A DNA stretch of 10,959 bases from DATLBY01 sp035526665 (GCA_035526665.1 DATLBY010000110.1:1-10959); one strand, 5' to 3'; counted from the first letter of the stretch, positions 1 through 7,499 are shown. Notes: a model not told the origin generated them from the sequence alone. Made by a program: numbers and translations.

Positions 1-53
1 TTGACGTTCTCGCTCTCATTGTAGGTGGGGATGACTAAAGCCAATTCTGTCAT
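1..53 (-). CDS. GT2-family glycosyltransferase, N-terminal fragment cut by the window edge
   Basis: Reading the minus strand from an ATG at 53-51 gives 17 residues, MTELALVIPTYNESERQ, open to the window edge. The first beta strand followed by the VIPTYNE signature is the classic start of family 2 glycosyltransferases (dolichol-phosphate-mannose-synthase-like enzymes and other inverting GT-A transferases), where this segment begins the nucleotide-sugar binding fold. The gene lies 48 bases downstream of the acyltransferase stop on the same strand, after a GT4 enzyme and a flippase, so a sugar transferase fits the context. No clear Shine-Dalgarno sequence precedes the ATG. Only the N-terminus is visible, so donor, acceptor and full length are unknown. 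Confidence 0.65.
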   Translation of the reverse strand, partial: MTELALVIPTYNESENV

Positions 54-101
54 GAGGTTACTCGTAGAGCGAGGCTGCTGTTCCACTGAATTGTAACAAT
101 A

Positions 102-821
102 TCACTCGCCTTCTCGCAGCTTCGCAACCGGCCGTGCCGGATTGCCACCGACGACGGAGTAGGGAGGCACATCTTTCACAACGACACTTCCCGCCGCGAC
201 AATTGACCCCTCTCCCACCGTCACCCCTTTCAGAATGTGGCAGCCGTGCCCGATCCAGGCATTCCGGCAAATCCGGACAGGCCGGACTTCGTGTTCCGAG
301 GGCGCCTGCCCGGAAGTTCGCAGCGAGGGATCCTTTGGATGAGAATCCGTATCGGCGAAGTAACAGTCGGACGCGATCATGACCCCGTCCTCGATGATAA
401 TCTCACGGTTCACGGTAAAACTCGCCAGATGCCCGATGTGAACCCGGTCCCCAACGATTAGACGTGGGTTTTCGAAAGATTTTGCGCTCATGATCTTCAG
501 CTTGCCGTGCAAACTTACGTTGTCGCCTACGATCAGCTGAACATTGCTATCGACATCCGGCAGCAGGGTCACCAGAAGGTTTTTGCCGGCCCGTTCGCAG
601 CGGCACCGGAAAAGCGGTTCCCGATACAAGAACGAGACCGCCCGCATCAGCAATCCGCGAATTGCAAAATGCAAATGGTAGAGTGCCCGGAAGAGCGGTA
701 CAAATAACCGCGGTATCGGGAGGCGAAATACCAAGGCCCACTTCGCCGTCCGGTAGAGAAACGCATAGAACGGACTCTCGCCGCGGCGAACATTTACCAG
801 AAACTGTCCTAGAGACGGCAT
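102..821 (-). CDS. Left-handed beta-helix (hexapeptide repeat) O-acyltransferase, WcaF/maltose-acetyltransferase-like
   Basis: This 239-residue protein belongs to the trimeric hexapeptide-repeat acyltransferases, which transfer acetyl or another acyl group from acyl-CoA to a sugar hydroxyl. Imperfect hexapeptide turns run from about residue 95 to 220 (LIVGDNV, LIVGDRV, IIIEDGV, AWIGHGC, VTVGEGS). The conserved DTDSH segment carries the probable catalytic His161. The C-terminus PPYSVVGGNPARPVAK is the standard closing motif of the LbH_MAT/WcaF group. Residues 1-75 are an N-terminal extension with hydrophobic, basic stretches, possibly membrane associated, beyond the roughly 185-200 residues of minimal family members. 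The ATG at 821 lies only 2 bases after the flippase stop, so translation is probably coupled; no strong ribosome binding site is visible. In context it probably decorates the glycan or its lipid-linked repeat. The acyl group and sugar cannot be read from sequence. Confidence 0.88.
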   Translation of the reverse strand: MPSLGQFLVNVRRGESPFYAFLYRTAKWALVFRLPIPRLFVPLFRALYHLHFAIRGLLMRAVSFLYREPLFRCRCERAGKNLLVTLLPDVDSNVQLIVGDNVSLHGKLKIMSAKSFENPRLIVGDRVHIGHLASFTVNREIIIEDGVMIASDCYFADTDSHPKDPSLRTSGQAPSEHEVRPVRICRNAWIGHGCHILKGVTVGEGSIVAAGSVVVKDVPPYSVVGGNPARPVAKLREGE

Positions 822-823
822 AT

Positions 824-2167
824 TTATTCAGAAACAGACGGTATAACTTCAGACTGCAGCGGCCCCGCAGCCGTGCTGTGTTCCGCCTCGCCGGCATGCT
901 TACGATAGAAAAAGTACGCCGATACCGCCACAAACAGATCGATCACAATGCCGGTAATCGCCAAAGCCATGGCCGGTGTGATCAGGTACAGCAGCGGACC
1001 GAGAACCACAAAGTTCACCACCGCCGAGCGGAGAATCAGCCGCGACCACTCACGGTTATAGCCGAACGCAAGCATGAAATAAGTGCAGTAACAGTGCGAA
1101 ATTGCGTAGAGGAATGGCGACGCGGACATGACCTGCAATAACACCCCGGTATAAACGTACTTTGGCCCAAACAGGATTTTCACCAGGAGCGGCGCACCGG
1201 CCAGAAGTCCCACCGAAACCGCCAAAAAAGGCGCGGTAATCACAAATGCGTAGCGCCGGATAAAACGGACTGCATCCTCTCCCGATCCGGCCGCCATGCG
1301 GCTGATGTAAGGGTAAATCGCCGTTACCAGAGGCGATACCAGGCCCCGGATCGCCACGATCAGGCGGTATGCGTTTGAATAGTAGGCGACCATTGCCGGA
1401 GCCGCCACTAGGCCCAACAGAAAGGTGTTGGTGGAGTTGTAGGTCGTATTTGCGGCCAGTGACAGAAACACGGGCCAGCCGTGTTTCAACTCGGTCCATA
1501 CGCCGGCCCACTCGGGGCGCAGAAAATGCACTCCCGTCACACGCGGCATGATGATCAGGCTGATGGAGCCTGCCACAACCATGCCCGCCGATTGCAGCCC
1601 GGCAGCCAGCAGATAATCCTTGTCGCTATGTACAAATATGAAGATCGCGATCAGAGAAAGCGTCTTGGCGATCAGATCGCGTAAGACGATGTGCTGCATC
1701 TTCTGCAGCCCCTGAAACAGCCACTGTGGAAAGAGCACATTGCCCACAACGCCAAGAAAAGCGATCGGGAAAATAGGCCAATTGACTCTCATCTTGGGCG
1801 TCGCGAACACCACTCCCATCATGATGACGAACCCGACGGCCATCAGCATCACACGCGCCGCCATCACGTTGCTGAAGATCCTGGAAACCGCCGGCAGATC
1901 ATGGCTGTTCACCGCGATATTGCGGGTCGCTGTGAGACCGAAGCCATATTCGCTCAGGATCAAAAAGTAGTACATGAAAAACTGCGCGAACGCGATCGTT
2001 CCGTACTTCTCCGGACTCAGCACGCGCGAAAGATACGGCAGCACCAGCAGCGGCAGCAGGTAGGTGCTGAGCTGCAGCACGTAGAGCATCACCACGTTTC
2101 GGATGACCAGGTGCGACCAAAGCCTGCGGATAGTGGCGATGTTTAGAAGCGAAGCGGCAGGCGGCAT
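824..2167 (-). CDS. Wzx-type oligosaccharide flippase (polysaccharide transporter, MOP superfamily)
   Basis: The 447-residue product is an integral membrane protein with about 12 or more hydrophobic segments spread over its whole length. The N-terminal block LPYLSRVLSPEKYGTIAFAQ and the following SEYGFGLTATRNIAV stretch are typical of the RfbX/Wzx polysaccharide transport family (PST branch of the MOP superfamily). These proteins flip undecaprenyl-linked oligosaccharide repeats across the inner membrane. Length matches the family (about 420-500). The ATG at 2167 begins 11 bases after the GT4 stop; there is no convincing Shine-Dalgarno, so coupling to the upstream gene is likely. A hydrophilic tail of about 25 residues ends the protein. 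The neighbouring glycosyltransferases and acyltransferase support a Wzx/Wzy-type glycan export role. No Wzy polymerase is visible in this window. Confidence 0.9.
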   Translation of the reverse strand: MPPAASLLNIATIRRLWSHLVIRNVVMLYVLQLSTYLLPLLVLPYLSRVLSPEKYGTIAFAQFFMYYFLILSEYGFGLTATRNIAVNSHDLPAVSRIFSNVMAARVMLMAVGFVIMMGVVFATPKMRVNWPIFPIAFLGVVGNVLFPQWLFQGLQKMQHIVLRDLIAKTLSLIAIFIFVHSDKDYLLAAGLQSAGMVVAGSISLIIMPRVTGVHFLRPEWAGVWTELKHGWPVFLSLAANTTYNSTNTFLLGLVAAPAMVAYYSNAYRLIVAIRGLVSPLVTAIYPYISRMAAGSGEDAVRFIRRYAFVITAPFLAVSVGLLAGAPLLVKILFGPKYVYTGVLLQVMSASPFLYAISHCYCTYFMLAFGYNREWSRLILRSAVVNFVVLGPLLYLITPAMALAITGIVIDLFVAVSAYFFYRKHAGEAEHSTAAGPLQSEVIPSVSE

Positions 2168-2178
2168 CGGAACGGCGC

Positions 2179-3342
2179 CTAATCGGATCCAAGAACGCCG
2201 GCAAAGAGCTGCTCATAGCAGTTGCCGACCTCGGGGGTGGAGTATTGCTGGAGAATGCGCCGGCGGGCAGCGGCTCCCAGCCGGCTGCGTAACGGCTCGT
2301 CGTGCAACAGCCGCAGCAGGCCTTGCGCCACCGAATCCTCATTTCCCAGCTCGGTAATCAGGCCGTGAGTTTCATGCTCCACGATCTGCGTGTGGGCGGG
2401 GATGTTGCTGACCACCGGCGCGATTCCTACCGACATGGCTTCAATCAATGAGCAGGGCAGACCTTCCACGGCGGAAATCAACGTGTAAACGTCGCCGGCG
2501 CGCAGCCACTTGAGAACACCCTCGGCGCTTAGGCGGCCGGTGAACACAACGTTGTTGTCCAGATGCAGACTGCGGCTCAACTGCATTACTTCTTCCCGCA
2601 GCGGACCATCTCCCAGCACGGCAAGAACCGCCCGCGGCTGCTCCTGCACTACGCGTGCAAACGAGCCCAGCAGCCATGGAATCTTCTTCTGGTGGTCCAA
2701 CCTGCCAACGAAGACCACCAGAGGTGTATCGGGCTCCACCCCCAACTCGTTGCGTAAGCGAGCCCGCTCCTCTGGCGTACAGGGGCTGAACTCGTTGGTA
2801 TCGATCGGGTTAGGCATCCAGCCGATGCGTGCCGGATCGAAACCGACCTCCCTTGCTTCTTCTTCCATTCCCGGATTGAGAATCAGAATGCTCGACGCCC
2901 AACGGCGCAATAGCCATACCTCCAGCCGCCCCACCCAGGAGGAGTTCATCTGGATTACTTGCCCGCTGCATGAGAACTTCATGACGATTTTCTTATTCAG
3001 CAGCCTGGCGACCGGCAAACCAGTCACCACGTGGAGGCCTTGCATCAAAAAATAGGCGATTTCGTAGTTCTTCCGCTCTTTGAAAAGTGTCCATGCTACG
3101 CCCAGGGCGAAAGCGTAACCACGCAGCCGTGCCGGCCAGCTCCCAGCCAAAAGCTTGACCGGAACCCCGAAGGGATCCACCCAGTTGGTGACTTTCGGCA
3201 TCGGACCGCCGCCTGAAGACACGACTTTCACCCAATGTCCCCGGTTTTGCAGCTCAGTGGACACGCGCTGAGCCTCCATCTCCGACCCTCCGAGCACGGG
3301 CGGGTAGTTGTAGCAGATCAGGAGATATGAGAATCGGCGCAC
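2179..3342 (-). CDS. Glycosyltransferase family 4 (GT-B fold)
   Basis: This 387-residue protein is a retaining GT-B glycosyltransferase of family 4. The N-terminal domain opens with the beta strand FSYLLICYNYPPVLGGSE (residues 4-21), whose GGSE loop is the usual acceptor and phosphate-binding turn. The C-terminal domain begins with VVFVGRLDHQKKIPWLL (209-225). It carries the family E-x7-E motif, E293 to E301 in EGLPCSLIE, which positions the nucleotide-sugar donor. Length is normal. The start is taken as GTG at 3342-3340: a TGA lies in frame five codons upstream, the GTG gives the complete first strand, and the next ATG (residue 22) would delete it. It sits 86 bases after the carrier-protein/transferase gene and probably adds one sugar of the repeat at the cytoplasmic face of the membrane. 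Donor and linkage are unknown. Confidence 0.9.
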   Translation of the reverse strand: MRRFSYLLICYNYPPVLGGSEMEAQRVSTELQNRGHWVKVVSSGGGPMPKVTNWVDPFGVPVKLLAGSWPARLRGYAFALGVAWTLFKERKNYEIAYFLMQGLHVVTGLPVARLLNKKIVMKFSCSGQVIQMNSSWVGRLEVWLLRRWASSILILNPGMEEEAREVGFDPARIGWMPNPIDTNEFSPCTPEERARLRNELGVEPDTPLVVFVGRLDHQKKIPWLLGSFARVVQEQPRAVLAVLGDGPLREEVMQLSRSLHLDNNVVFTGRLSAEGVLKWLRAGDVYTLISAVEGLPCSLIEAMSVGIAPVVSNIPAHTQIVEHETHGLITELGNEDSVAQGLLRLLHDEPLRSRLGAAARRRILQQYSTPEVGNCYEQLFAGVLGSD

Positions 3343-3428
3343 GAGGCTTGGTATTCAGTTTAACATCGGCGGTTAGCACGGACAGCTTCAGGGGGCGACT
3401 AAATTACTGATGCGGTGGGACTAACCAG

Positions 3429-4217
3429 CTACCAGAGCCGTGTTAAAGCATAGACGGCGCCGAGGAATATAAGGACGAAAAACGTCGTGAACCAACCTTG
3501 ACCCCGTCCCGTCGTCTTAGCAGGTATTTCCGCACGCGGTTCCGCTTGCATTGTCAAAGGAGCCTCGGCGACGCTTGCGACCGGTGTCGGCTTCGCGACC
3601 GGAATTAGGATGGCGATCGCTGTGGCAACGCCGCCGGCGTGCGAAATGCTCAGTGCGTGCGGAAGTCGGACATCGCCTTGCGAAGCCTTCCACAGCAGAT
3701 AGGGTCTGCCATTTTGCTCGTGTTCGACCGCTGTCGCAGCCGGATCGACGCCGCCGAACGAAGGGTCGCACTTGCGGAGCGCTTCTTTGGCGCACCAAAA
3801 ACCCGCCAGGTGACTACGCGGATCCGACTGAACTACAGCATAGGCAATTTCAGAGCTGGCGAACAGTCCCTGATAAAAATCGTGCTCCCAGAAATCGGCT
3901 GCGGGCGGTAGAGCAGCGATATCCTGAACGTCCAAGCCTACTTGAAGGCCCTCCGGGCTTGCCTGGATCACGGGTTCGGGCCCGGCCGGGGCTGGCGCCG
4001 GCGTGACGCCACCAGCCAGCAAACGCTGCAGGTCGCCAAATGTCGTGGGCCGGAACCCGAAAGGCGATTCGAAGCCGAGCCGCTTCAGGCCCAAACTCAA
4101 CTTTGCTCCGCCGAGACTGTTGTCCAGGCTGCGCAAAGACGTATCGGCGCCGATAGATTCGGGCGCCTCCATGATCATCCTTGCCACTAATTGACGCAGT
4201 TGTTGCTCGTCGACCAT
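3429..4217 (-). CDS. Fusion of acyl-carrier-like domain, AcpS-type phosphopantetheinyl transferase domain and C-terminal membrane anchor
   Basis: The 262-residue product has three parts. Residues 1-68 resemble an acyl carrier protein: helical, with LDNSLGGAKL placing Ser34 where ACPs carry phosphopantetheine (the usual DSL is NSL here), and a late FRPTTFGDLQRLL helix. A Pro/Ala linker follows (70-88). Residues 92-206 match holo-ACP synthase: VGLDVQDI (Asp96), FWCAKEAL (Glu145 in the KEA motif) and LSISHAGG (His193), the metal and CoA binding positions of AcpS. A second Pro/Ala linker leads to one hydrophobic segment (243-259), FTTFFVLIFLGAVYAL, ending two residues before the stop. The expected role is CoA-dependent phosphopantetheinylation of a carrier, perhaps its own domain, at the membrane. 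The ATG at 4217 is chosen because GGAGG lies 6 bases upstream; a longer frame from 4322 would only re-read the end of the E2 gene. It shares one base with the E2 stop (TGATG). The AcpS part is firm; the ACP part is divergent. Confidence 0.85.
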   Translation of the reverse strand: MVDEQQLRQLVARMIMEAPESIGADTSLRSLDNSLGGAKLSLGLKRLGFESPFGFRPTTFGDLQRLLAGGVTPAPAPAGPEPVIQASPEGLQVGLDVQDIAALPPAADFWEHDFYQGLFASSEIAYAVVQSDPRSHLAGFWCAKEALRKCDPSFGGVDPAATAVEHEQNGRPYLLWKASQGDVRLPHALSISHAGGVATAIAILIPVAKPTPVASVAEAPLTMQAEPRAEIPAKTTGRGQGWFTTFFVLIFLGAVYALTRLW

Positions 4218-5530
4218 CACCAGCCTCCCCCCACACAAAGAGAGCACACGAATCCGGAAGGTATTTCGGACTTGAGTAAGATGGCCTTCAAATCCTGCAG
4301 GGCTTTGCTGTCCCGAGCGCAAAGCAAGCAGTAACGCTCGTCATCGGGAGATTGAGATGGCTCCGAAGCAACGGAGCCGTGCGCCTCCAGACGCCGGCAG
4401 AGGTCACTCAAAAAATGCGCAGCTTTTCTGCCTTCGGAAATCTGGTGGTCGAAGGCCAGAGTCAGATACAGGAGCTCCTCCTGTTTTTCCGCGGAATCAC
4501 TCCCAATGCCGAGGATGGCCGATTGTCCCTGGCTGATCAGCGGTTCAAAAAAACTGATCCCATCTCCCGACAGGTCGGTAACCGTAAACGTGCCGCCGGC
4601 AAAATCGGACGGGGAAAGCTCGTTGCTGACATATCCCTCAATGTGGCGCTGCATGATAGCGGCTATTTCATGAATGCTCTTTTGATCCGTTTGCCGGATC
4701 ACCGGCGCGACCAGTCCTTCCCCACCGTCGATGGCCCAGGCTATATTCACCTCGCCGTACTGTCCTATTCGTCCGCGATCATGAATGGCGTTGAAAACCG
4801 GATACTTTCGCAGCAGCCGCGCGGCTTCGAATACGGTGAGAGCGTTGACGCCCGCGCCAGGGCTCAGCTTTTGGAGCCGCGGGCGAAGTCCTTTCGGCCG
4901 GCAGATTGCCGTGACTGAGCTCTGCAGCGACATGGCTCTTCCGCGATTCAAAGTTCTAGCTTCGAGCGTTTTTCTGCGCGGGAGATCGACCCATGCAATT
5001 GGAACACCCGGAACCGGAAGGTTCTCCGCCGGGCGGGAATCTTCGTTATCCGGTTCTCTCTTGCGAGGCCGCTTCCCGGGCGTCTCCGGCGGCAGCTTAC
5101 CTGCTTTGCGCAGCACATCGTCGCGCCGGACCATGGAGCCGGGAGCGAACGACAAGGGGTCCAGGCCGTACTCGCCGGCCAGCGCGCGCGCAAGCGGTGT
5201 GAAGCGGGGAGGTGCAGGTGCGGCGGTTGCTCCGTTTGTTGTTAATTCGGTTGCTGGAGGGGGAAGCGCAGGTTCCGCGGGCTCTTGGCCTCCGGGAAGT
5301 ATGCGGCAGATGACTGCGCCGACCGGCACCTCATCGCCCGCCAGAGCTGTGTACTCGACGATGCCGGCCTGCGGGGCGTAAATCTCCATCACAGCTTTGC
5401 TAGTTTCGACGTCACAGATCAGCTGATCTTTTACAACCGGCGCGCCGGTAGGCACCTTCCATTCCAGAATGCGGACGCTTTCGTCATTTACCGTCTCTTG
5501 TGGGATTGAAACCGAGACCGCGTCAGCCAT
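4217..5530 (-). CDS. 2-oxoacid dehydrogenase E2 component (dihydrolipoyl acyltransferase) with C-terminal CxxC/CxxC tail
   Basis: The 437-residue E2 carries the acyl group on lipoyl-lysine between E1 and an acceptor. Residues 1-80 are a lipoyl domain with DVETSKA, Lys45 being the lipoylated residue. A Pro/Ala/Thr linker (82-108) precedes a divergent peripheral-subunit-binding domain (about 109-144; TPLARALAGEYGLD, but the glycine-rich GTGxGGR part is lost). A second linker leads to a CoA-acyltransferase catalytic domain (about 185-385) with GGTFTVTDL and FDHQISEG. In that motif the catalytic His (362) is present, but the usual Asp of HxxxDG is Glu366. A tail follows with Cys401, 404, 429 and 432 (CxxC-x24-CxxC), not normal for E2. 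The ATG at 5530 is preferred to a TTG at 5698 because the lipoyl domain begins immediately and the upstream part only re-reads E1. It overlaps the E1 stop by 8 bases, indicating coupled expression. The acyl acceptor may be CoA or, by context, the carrier domain encoded next. Confidence 0.92.
   Translation of the reverse strand: MADAVSVSIPQETVNDESVRILEWKVPTGAPVVKDQLICDVETSKAVMEIYAPQAGIVEYTALAGDEVPVGAVICRILPGGQEPAEPALPPPATELTTNGATAAPAPPRFTPLARALAGEYGLDPLSFAPGSMVRRDDVLRKAGKLPPETPGKRPRKREPDNEDSRPAENLPVPGVPIAWVDLPRRKTLEARTLNRGRAMSLQSSVTAICRPKGLRPRLQKLSPGAGVNALTVFEAARLLRKYPVFNAIHDRGRIGQYGEVNIAWAIDGGEGLVAPVIRQTDQKSIHEIAAIMQRHIEGYVSNELSPSDFAGGTFTVTDLSGDGISFFEPLISQGQSAILGIGSDSAEKQEELLYLTLAFDHQISEGRKAAHFLSDLCRRLEAHGSVASEPSQSPDDERYCLLCARDSKALQDLKAILLKSEIPSGFVCSLCVGGGW
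4224..4228 (-). promoter_or_regulatory. Ribosome binding site of the carrier/AcpS fusion gene
   Basis: The minus strand reads GGAGG, within a longer run of G, followed by CTGGTG and then the ATG at 4217-4215. The 6-base spacing is ideal. The site lies inside the last codons of the E2 gene and decides the start of the downstream gene in favour of 4217 over the longer overlapping frame. Confidence 0.75.
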
Positions 5531-7487
5531 GAAGCACCATCGCGACGCAATCCCGGACGATGGAATCGACTCCCGGCAAACCGTCCAGTTCTGCCGGCTT
5601 ACAGGACGGAATCGGGTGCGGCGCCGCCCCCTGCCGCCGCATGAGGAGCGGTTGCCCAGGACAGGCCTCGTGGACGGCGGCGAGCACTTCGGCGCCAAAT
5701 CCGCAAAACAACTGTCCTTCTTCTACCACCAGCATGCGCCCCGATTTCTTTACCGATTCGATAATCGGGTCGAGCCGCAGGGGGTAAAGTTGGCTGGGAC
5801 AAATGATTTCGCCGATGATTTCGTGGTCTTCGAAAAGGCGGTCGAGGGCCTTTTCCGCATCCGTCAGACACCCGCCATAGCAGAGAATCGTGATATCGGG
5901 GCTCGCCGTGGATCGGATACGGGTGGTGGGAAAATCGTCGTCCGTGTGCTCGCACCAGAAGCCAGGAGTTGTTGTATGGGTAACGTATTCTCCGTACAAG
6001 CTCTTGTTCTCTATTACGAGAGTAGGCCGGTCGATACTGCGAAACAGTTGCTGATAGATCTTCGCCGGATCGTAGCGGTGATGGAGAGCCAGAACCTGCG
6101 TTCCCGGGAGTCCAAAGAAGTGCTTTTCGATCGATTGGCTGTGGGTGGCGCCGTACCCGCGCTTTCCGCCCATCGGCGTCCGGACAATGACAGGCACAGT
6201 GATTTGCTCGTTGTACATCCAGTGGAACTTGGCGGCGTGATTGATGATCTGGTCGGCTGCCAGCGCCAGGAAGTCGCCAAACATGATTTCGCAGACAGGC
6301 CGCATGCCTGCCATAGCCAAGCCGTTTCCGATACCTACAATCGCTGCCTCACTGATGGGCGTATTCCGAACACGTCCTGGAAACAGCAAACTGAGATCCT
6401 TGGTAACCTTGAAGGCACCGCCGTAAGGGCCTTCGATGTCTTCGCCCAGGATAAACGAGCGCCGGTCGTTCGTCATCTGCTCCCGGAGGGCCTGATGGAT
6501 CCTGAGGACGACGCGATCCCGTCCTTCGATGACGGTTGGCTTCCAGGCAGGACTAGCAATGTTGTATGGATGTGCCGGCTCGCACTTTGCGAACGGGGCA
6601 TCGAGGGCGGCGCTGACAGCGCTAGAGACCAGATCGTCGGCATCCTGGCGCAACCGCGTGGCTTGCGCACCGTCCCGCGCCAATGCCTGCGTCAATGGAT
6701 CGATCGACCAGTAATGTTCTACTTCGCTGCGCGGGCGATCGTCGTCTCCCTTGGAGTGGGCCATGAGACGATAGGTGTCCACGCGTACAAAAGCAGGGCC
6801 CGGGCCTTCCCGCACCTGCCGGATCGCCCGGCCCATCAGCGCGGTTAAGCCGTCAGGATCCCAGGTGTCTCCGTGATAGCCCGGAATGCCGAAGGCCTCC
6901 GCCCGTTTGATAATGTCGCCTGCAAGGGTTTGTGAAAATGACGTGCTTTGAGCGTACCCGTTGTTTTCCAGTACGATCATCAAGGGTAGCTGCCATTTCG
7001 AAATAATGTTGAGCGTCTCATAAAGGACACCCTCGCCCAACGTCCCGTCGCCGATAAAGGCCACGACAATATTGCCGTTTTGCGCCAGCGTTTGCGCCAG
7101 CGCCCAACCGGCCGCGACAGGCGCTATGCCTCCCTGGACTCCATTACTGATCACTCCGCCAGCGCAAATGTGTTGGCTGCCCCCGCGGCCGCCGCAGACG
7201 CCGGTTTGCCGCCCCATCACCTCCGCCATGAGTCCATGAACATCGCCGGTGCGCGCCAGGTAGTGGCCATGACAGCGATGATTGCTAAAAATCACGTCGC
7301 CCAGCCTAAGATGCTCGGCGACAGCGATGCCTGAGAATTCCTGGCCAATGCATGTGTGGACCGTGCCGAAGAGTTTGCCTTCTGAAAAGAGCTTCAGGAG
7401 GCGCTCCTCGAATGACCGGATAAGGAACGCGCGAGATAGCGCGTGGTCTGTTTTGTTATGGGAAGGCGGCGCCGCCGCGTTAATCAT
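5523..7487 (-). CDS. 2-oxoacid dehydrogenase E1, fused alpha and beta subunits (thiamine diphosphate dependent)
   Basis: This 654-residue protein joins E1-alpha (about 12-300) and E1-beta (about 322-654). E1 decarboxylates a 2-oxoacid and reductively acylates lipoyl-E2. The alpha half has the substrate loop NHRCHGHYLA (69-79), the thiamine diphosphate motif GDGTLGEG (146-153) ending in ENN (174-176), and the phosphorylation-loop-like YRLMAHSKGDD (239-249). The beta half has FILGEDI, the cofactor-activating glutamate Glu380 in TPISEAAIVG, RPVCEIMFGDF, and the C-terminal VVEEGQLFCGFGAEV stretch. The order and single-chain fusion resemble acetoin, branched-chain or pyruvate dehydrogenase E1 pairs; substrate cannot be assigned by eye. 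The ATG at 7487 follows a GGTGA site by 7 bases. As first gene of the minus-strand unit it is followed by E2 with an 8-base overlap. No E3 (lipoamide dehydrogenase) gene is present in the window, so E3 would have to be supplied from elsewhere. Confidence 0.93.
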   Translation of the reverse strand: MINAAAPPSHNKTDHALSRAFLIRSFEERLLKLFSEGKLFGTVHTCIGQEFSGIAVAEHLRLGDVIFSNHRCHGHYLARTGDVHGLMAEVMGRQTGVCGGRGGSQHICAGGVISNGVQGGIAPVAAGWALAQTLAQNGNIVVAFIGDGTLGEGVLYETLNIISKWQLPLMIVLENNGYAQSTSFSQTLAGDIIKRAEAFGIPGYHGDTWDPDGLTALMGRAIRQVREGPGPAFVRVDTYRLMAHSKGDDDRPRSEVEHYWSIDPLTQALARDGAQATRLRQDADDLVSSAVSAALDAPFAKCEPAHPYNIASPAWKPTVIEGRDRVVLRIHQALREQMTNDRRSFILGEDIEGPYGGAFKVTKDLSLLFPGRVRNTPISEAAIVGIGNGLAMAGMRPVCEIMFGDFLALAADQIINHAAKFHWMYNEQITVPVIVRTPMGGKRGYGATHSQSIEKHFFGLPGTQVLALHHRYDPAKIYQQLFRSIDRPTLVIENKSLYGEYVTHTTTPGFWCEHTDDDFPTTRIRSTASPDITILCYGGCLTDAEKALDRLFEDHEIIGEIICPSQLYPLRLDPIIESVKKSGRMLVVEEGQLFCGFGAEVLAAVHEACPGQPLLMRRQGAAPHPIPSCKPAELDGLPGVDSIVRDCVAMVLHG

Positions 7488-7494
7488 ATTGGTT

Positions 7495-7499
7495 TCACC
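7495..7499 (-). promoter_or_regulatory. Ribosome binding site of the E1 gene
   Basis: The minus strand reads GGTGA, then seven bases (AACCAAT), then the ATG at 7487-7485. This is a reasonable Shine-Dalgarno sequence and supports the chosen E1 start. It marks the beginning of the minus-strand operon; I could not identify a convincing -35/-10 pair upstream of it. Confidence 0.5.

Noticed and set aside
662..1141. Plus-strand open frame of 159 codons
   Set aside because: It is antisense to the acyltransferase and flippase genes and its translation shows no domain.
3343..3428. A small gene or promoter in the 86-base gap before the GT4 gene
   Set aside because: No open frame with a ribosome binding site and no recognisable promoter or stable hairpin was seen.
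4218..4322. Longer N-terminus for the carrier/AcpS fusion, starting at 4322
   Set aside because: The extra 35 residues only re-read the end of the E2 gene in another frame. GGAGG sits 6 bases before the ATG at 4217, where the ACP-like helix begins.
5531..5698. TTG start at 5698 extending E2 by 56 residues
   Set aside because: The extension overlaps the E1-beta coding region, is arginine- and proline-rich, has no lipoyl-domain homology, and the ATG at 5530 starts the lipoyl domain directly.
5469..6848. Long open frame (459 codons) on the plus strand
   Set aside because: It lies antisense to the E1 gene, whose protein is a full-length recognised family member. The plus-strand translation has no recognisable domain and reflects GC-rich codon bias.
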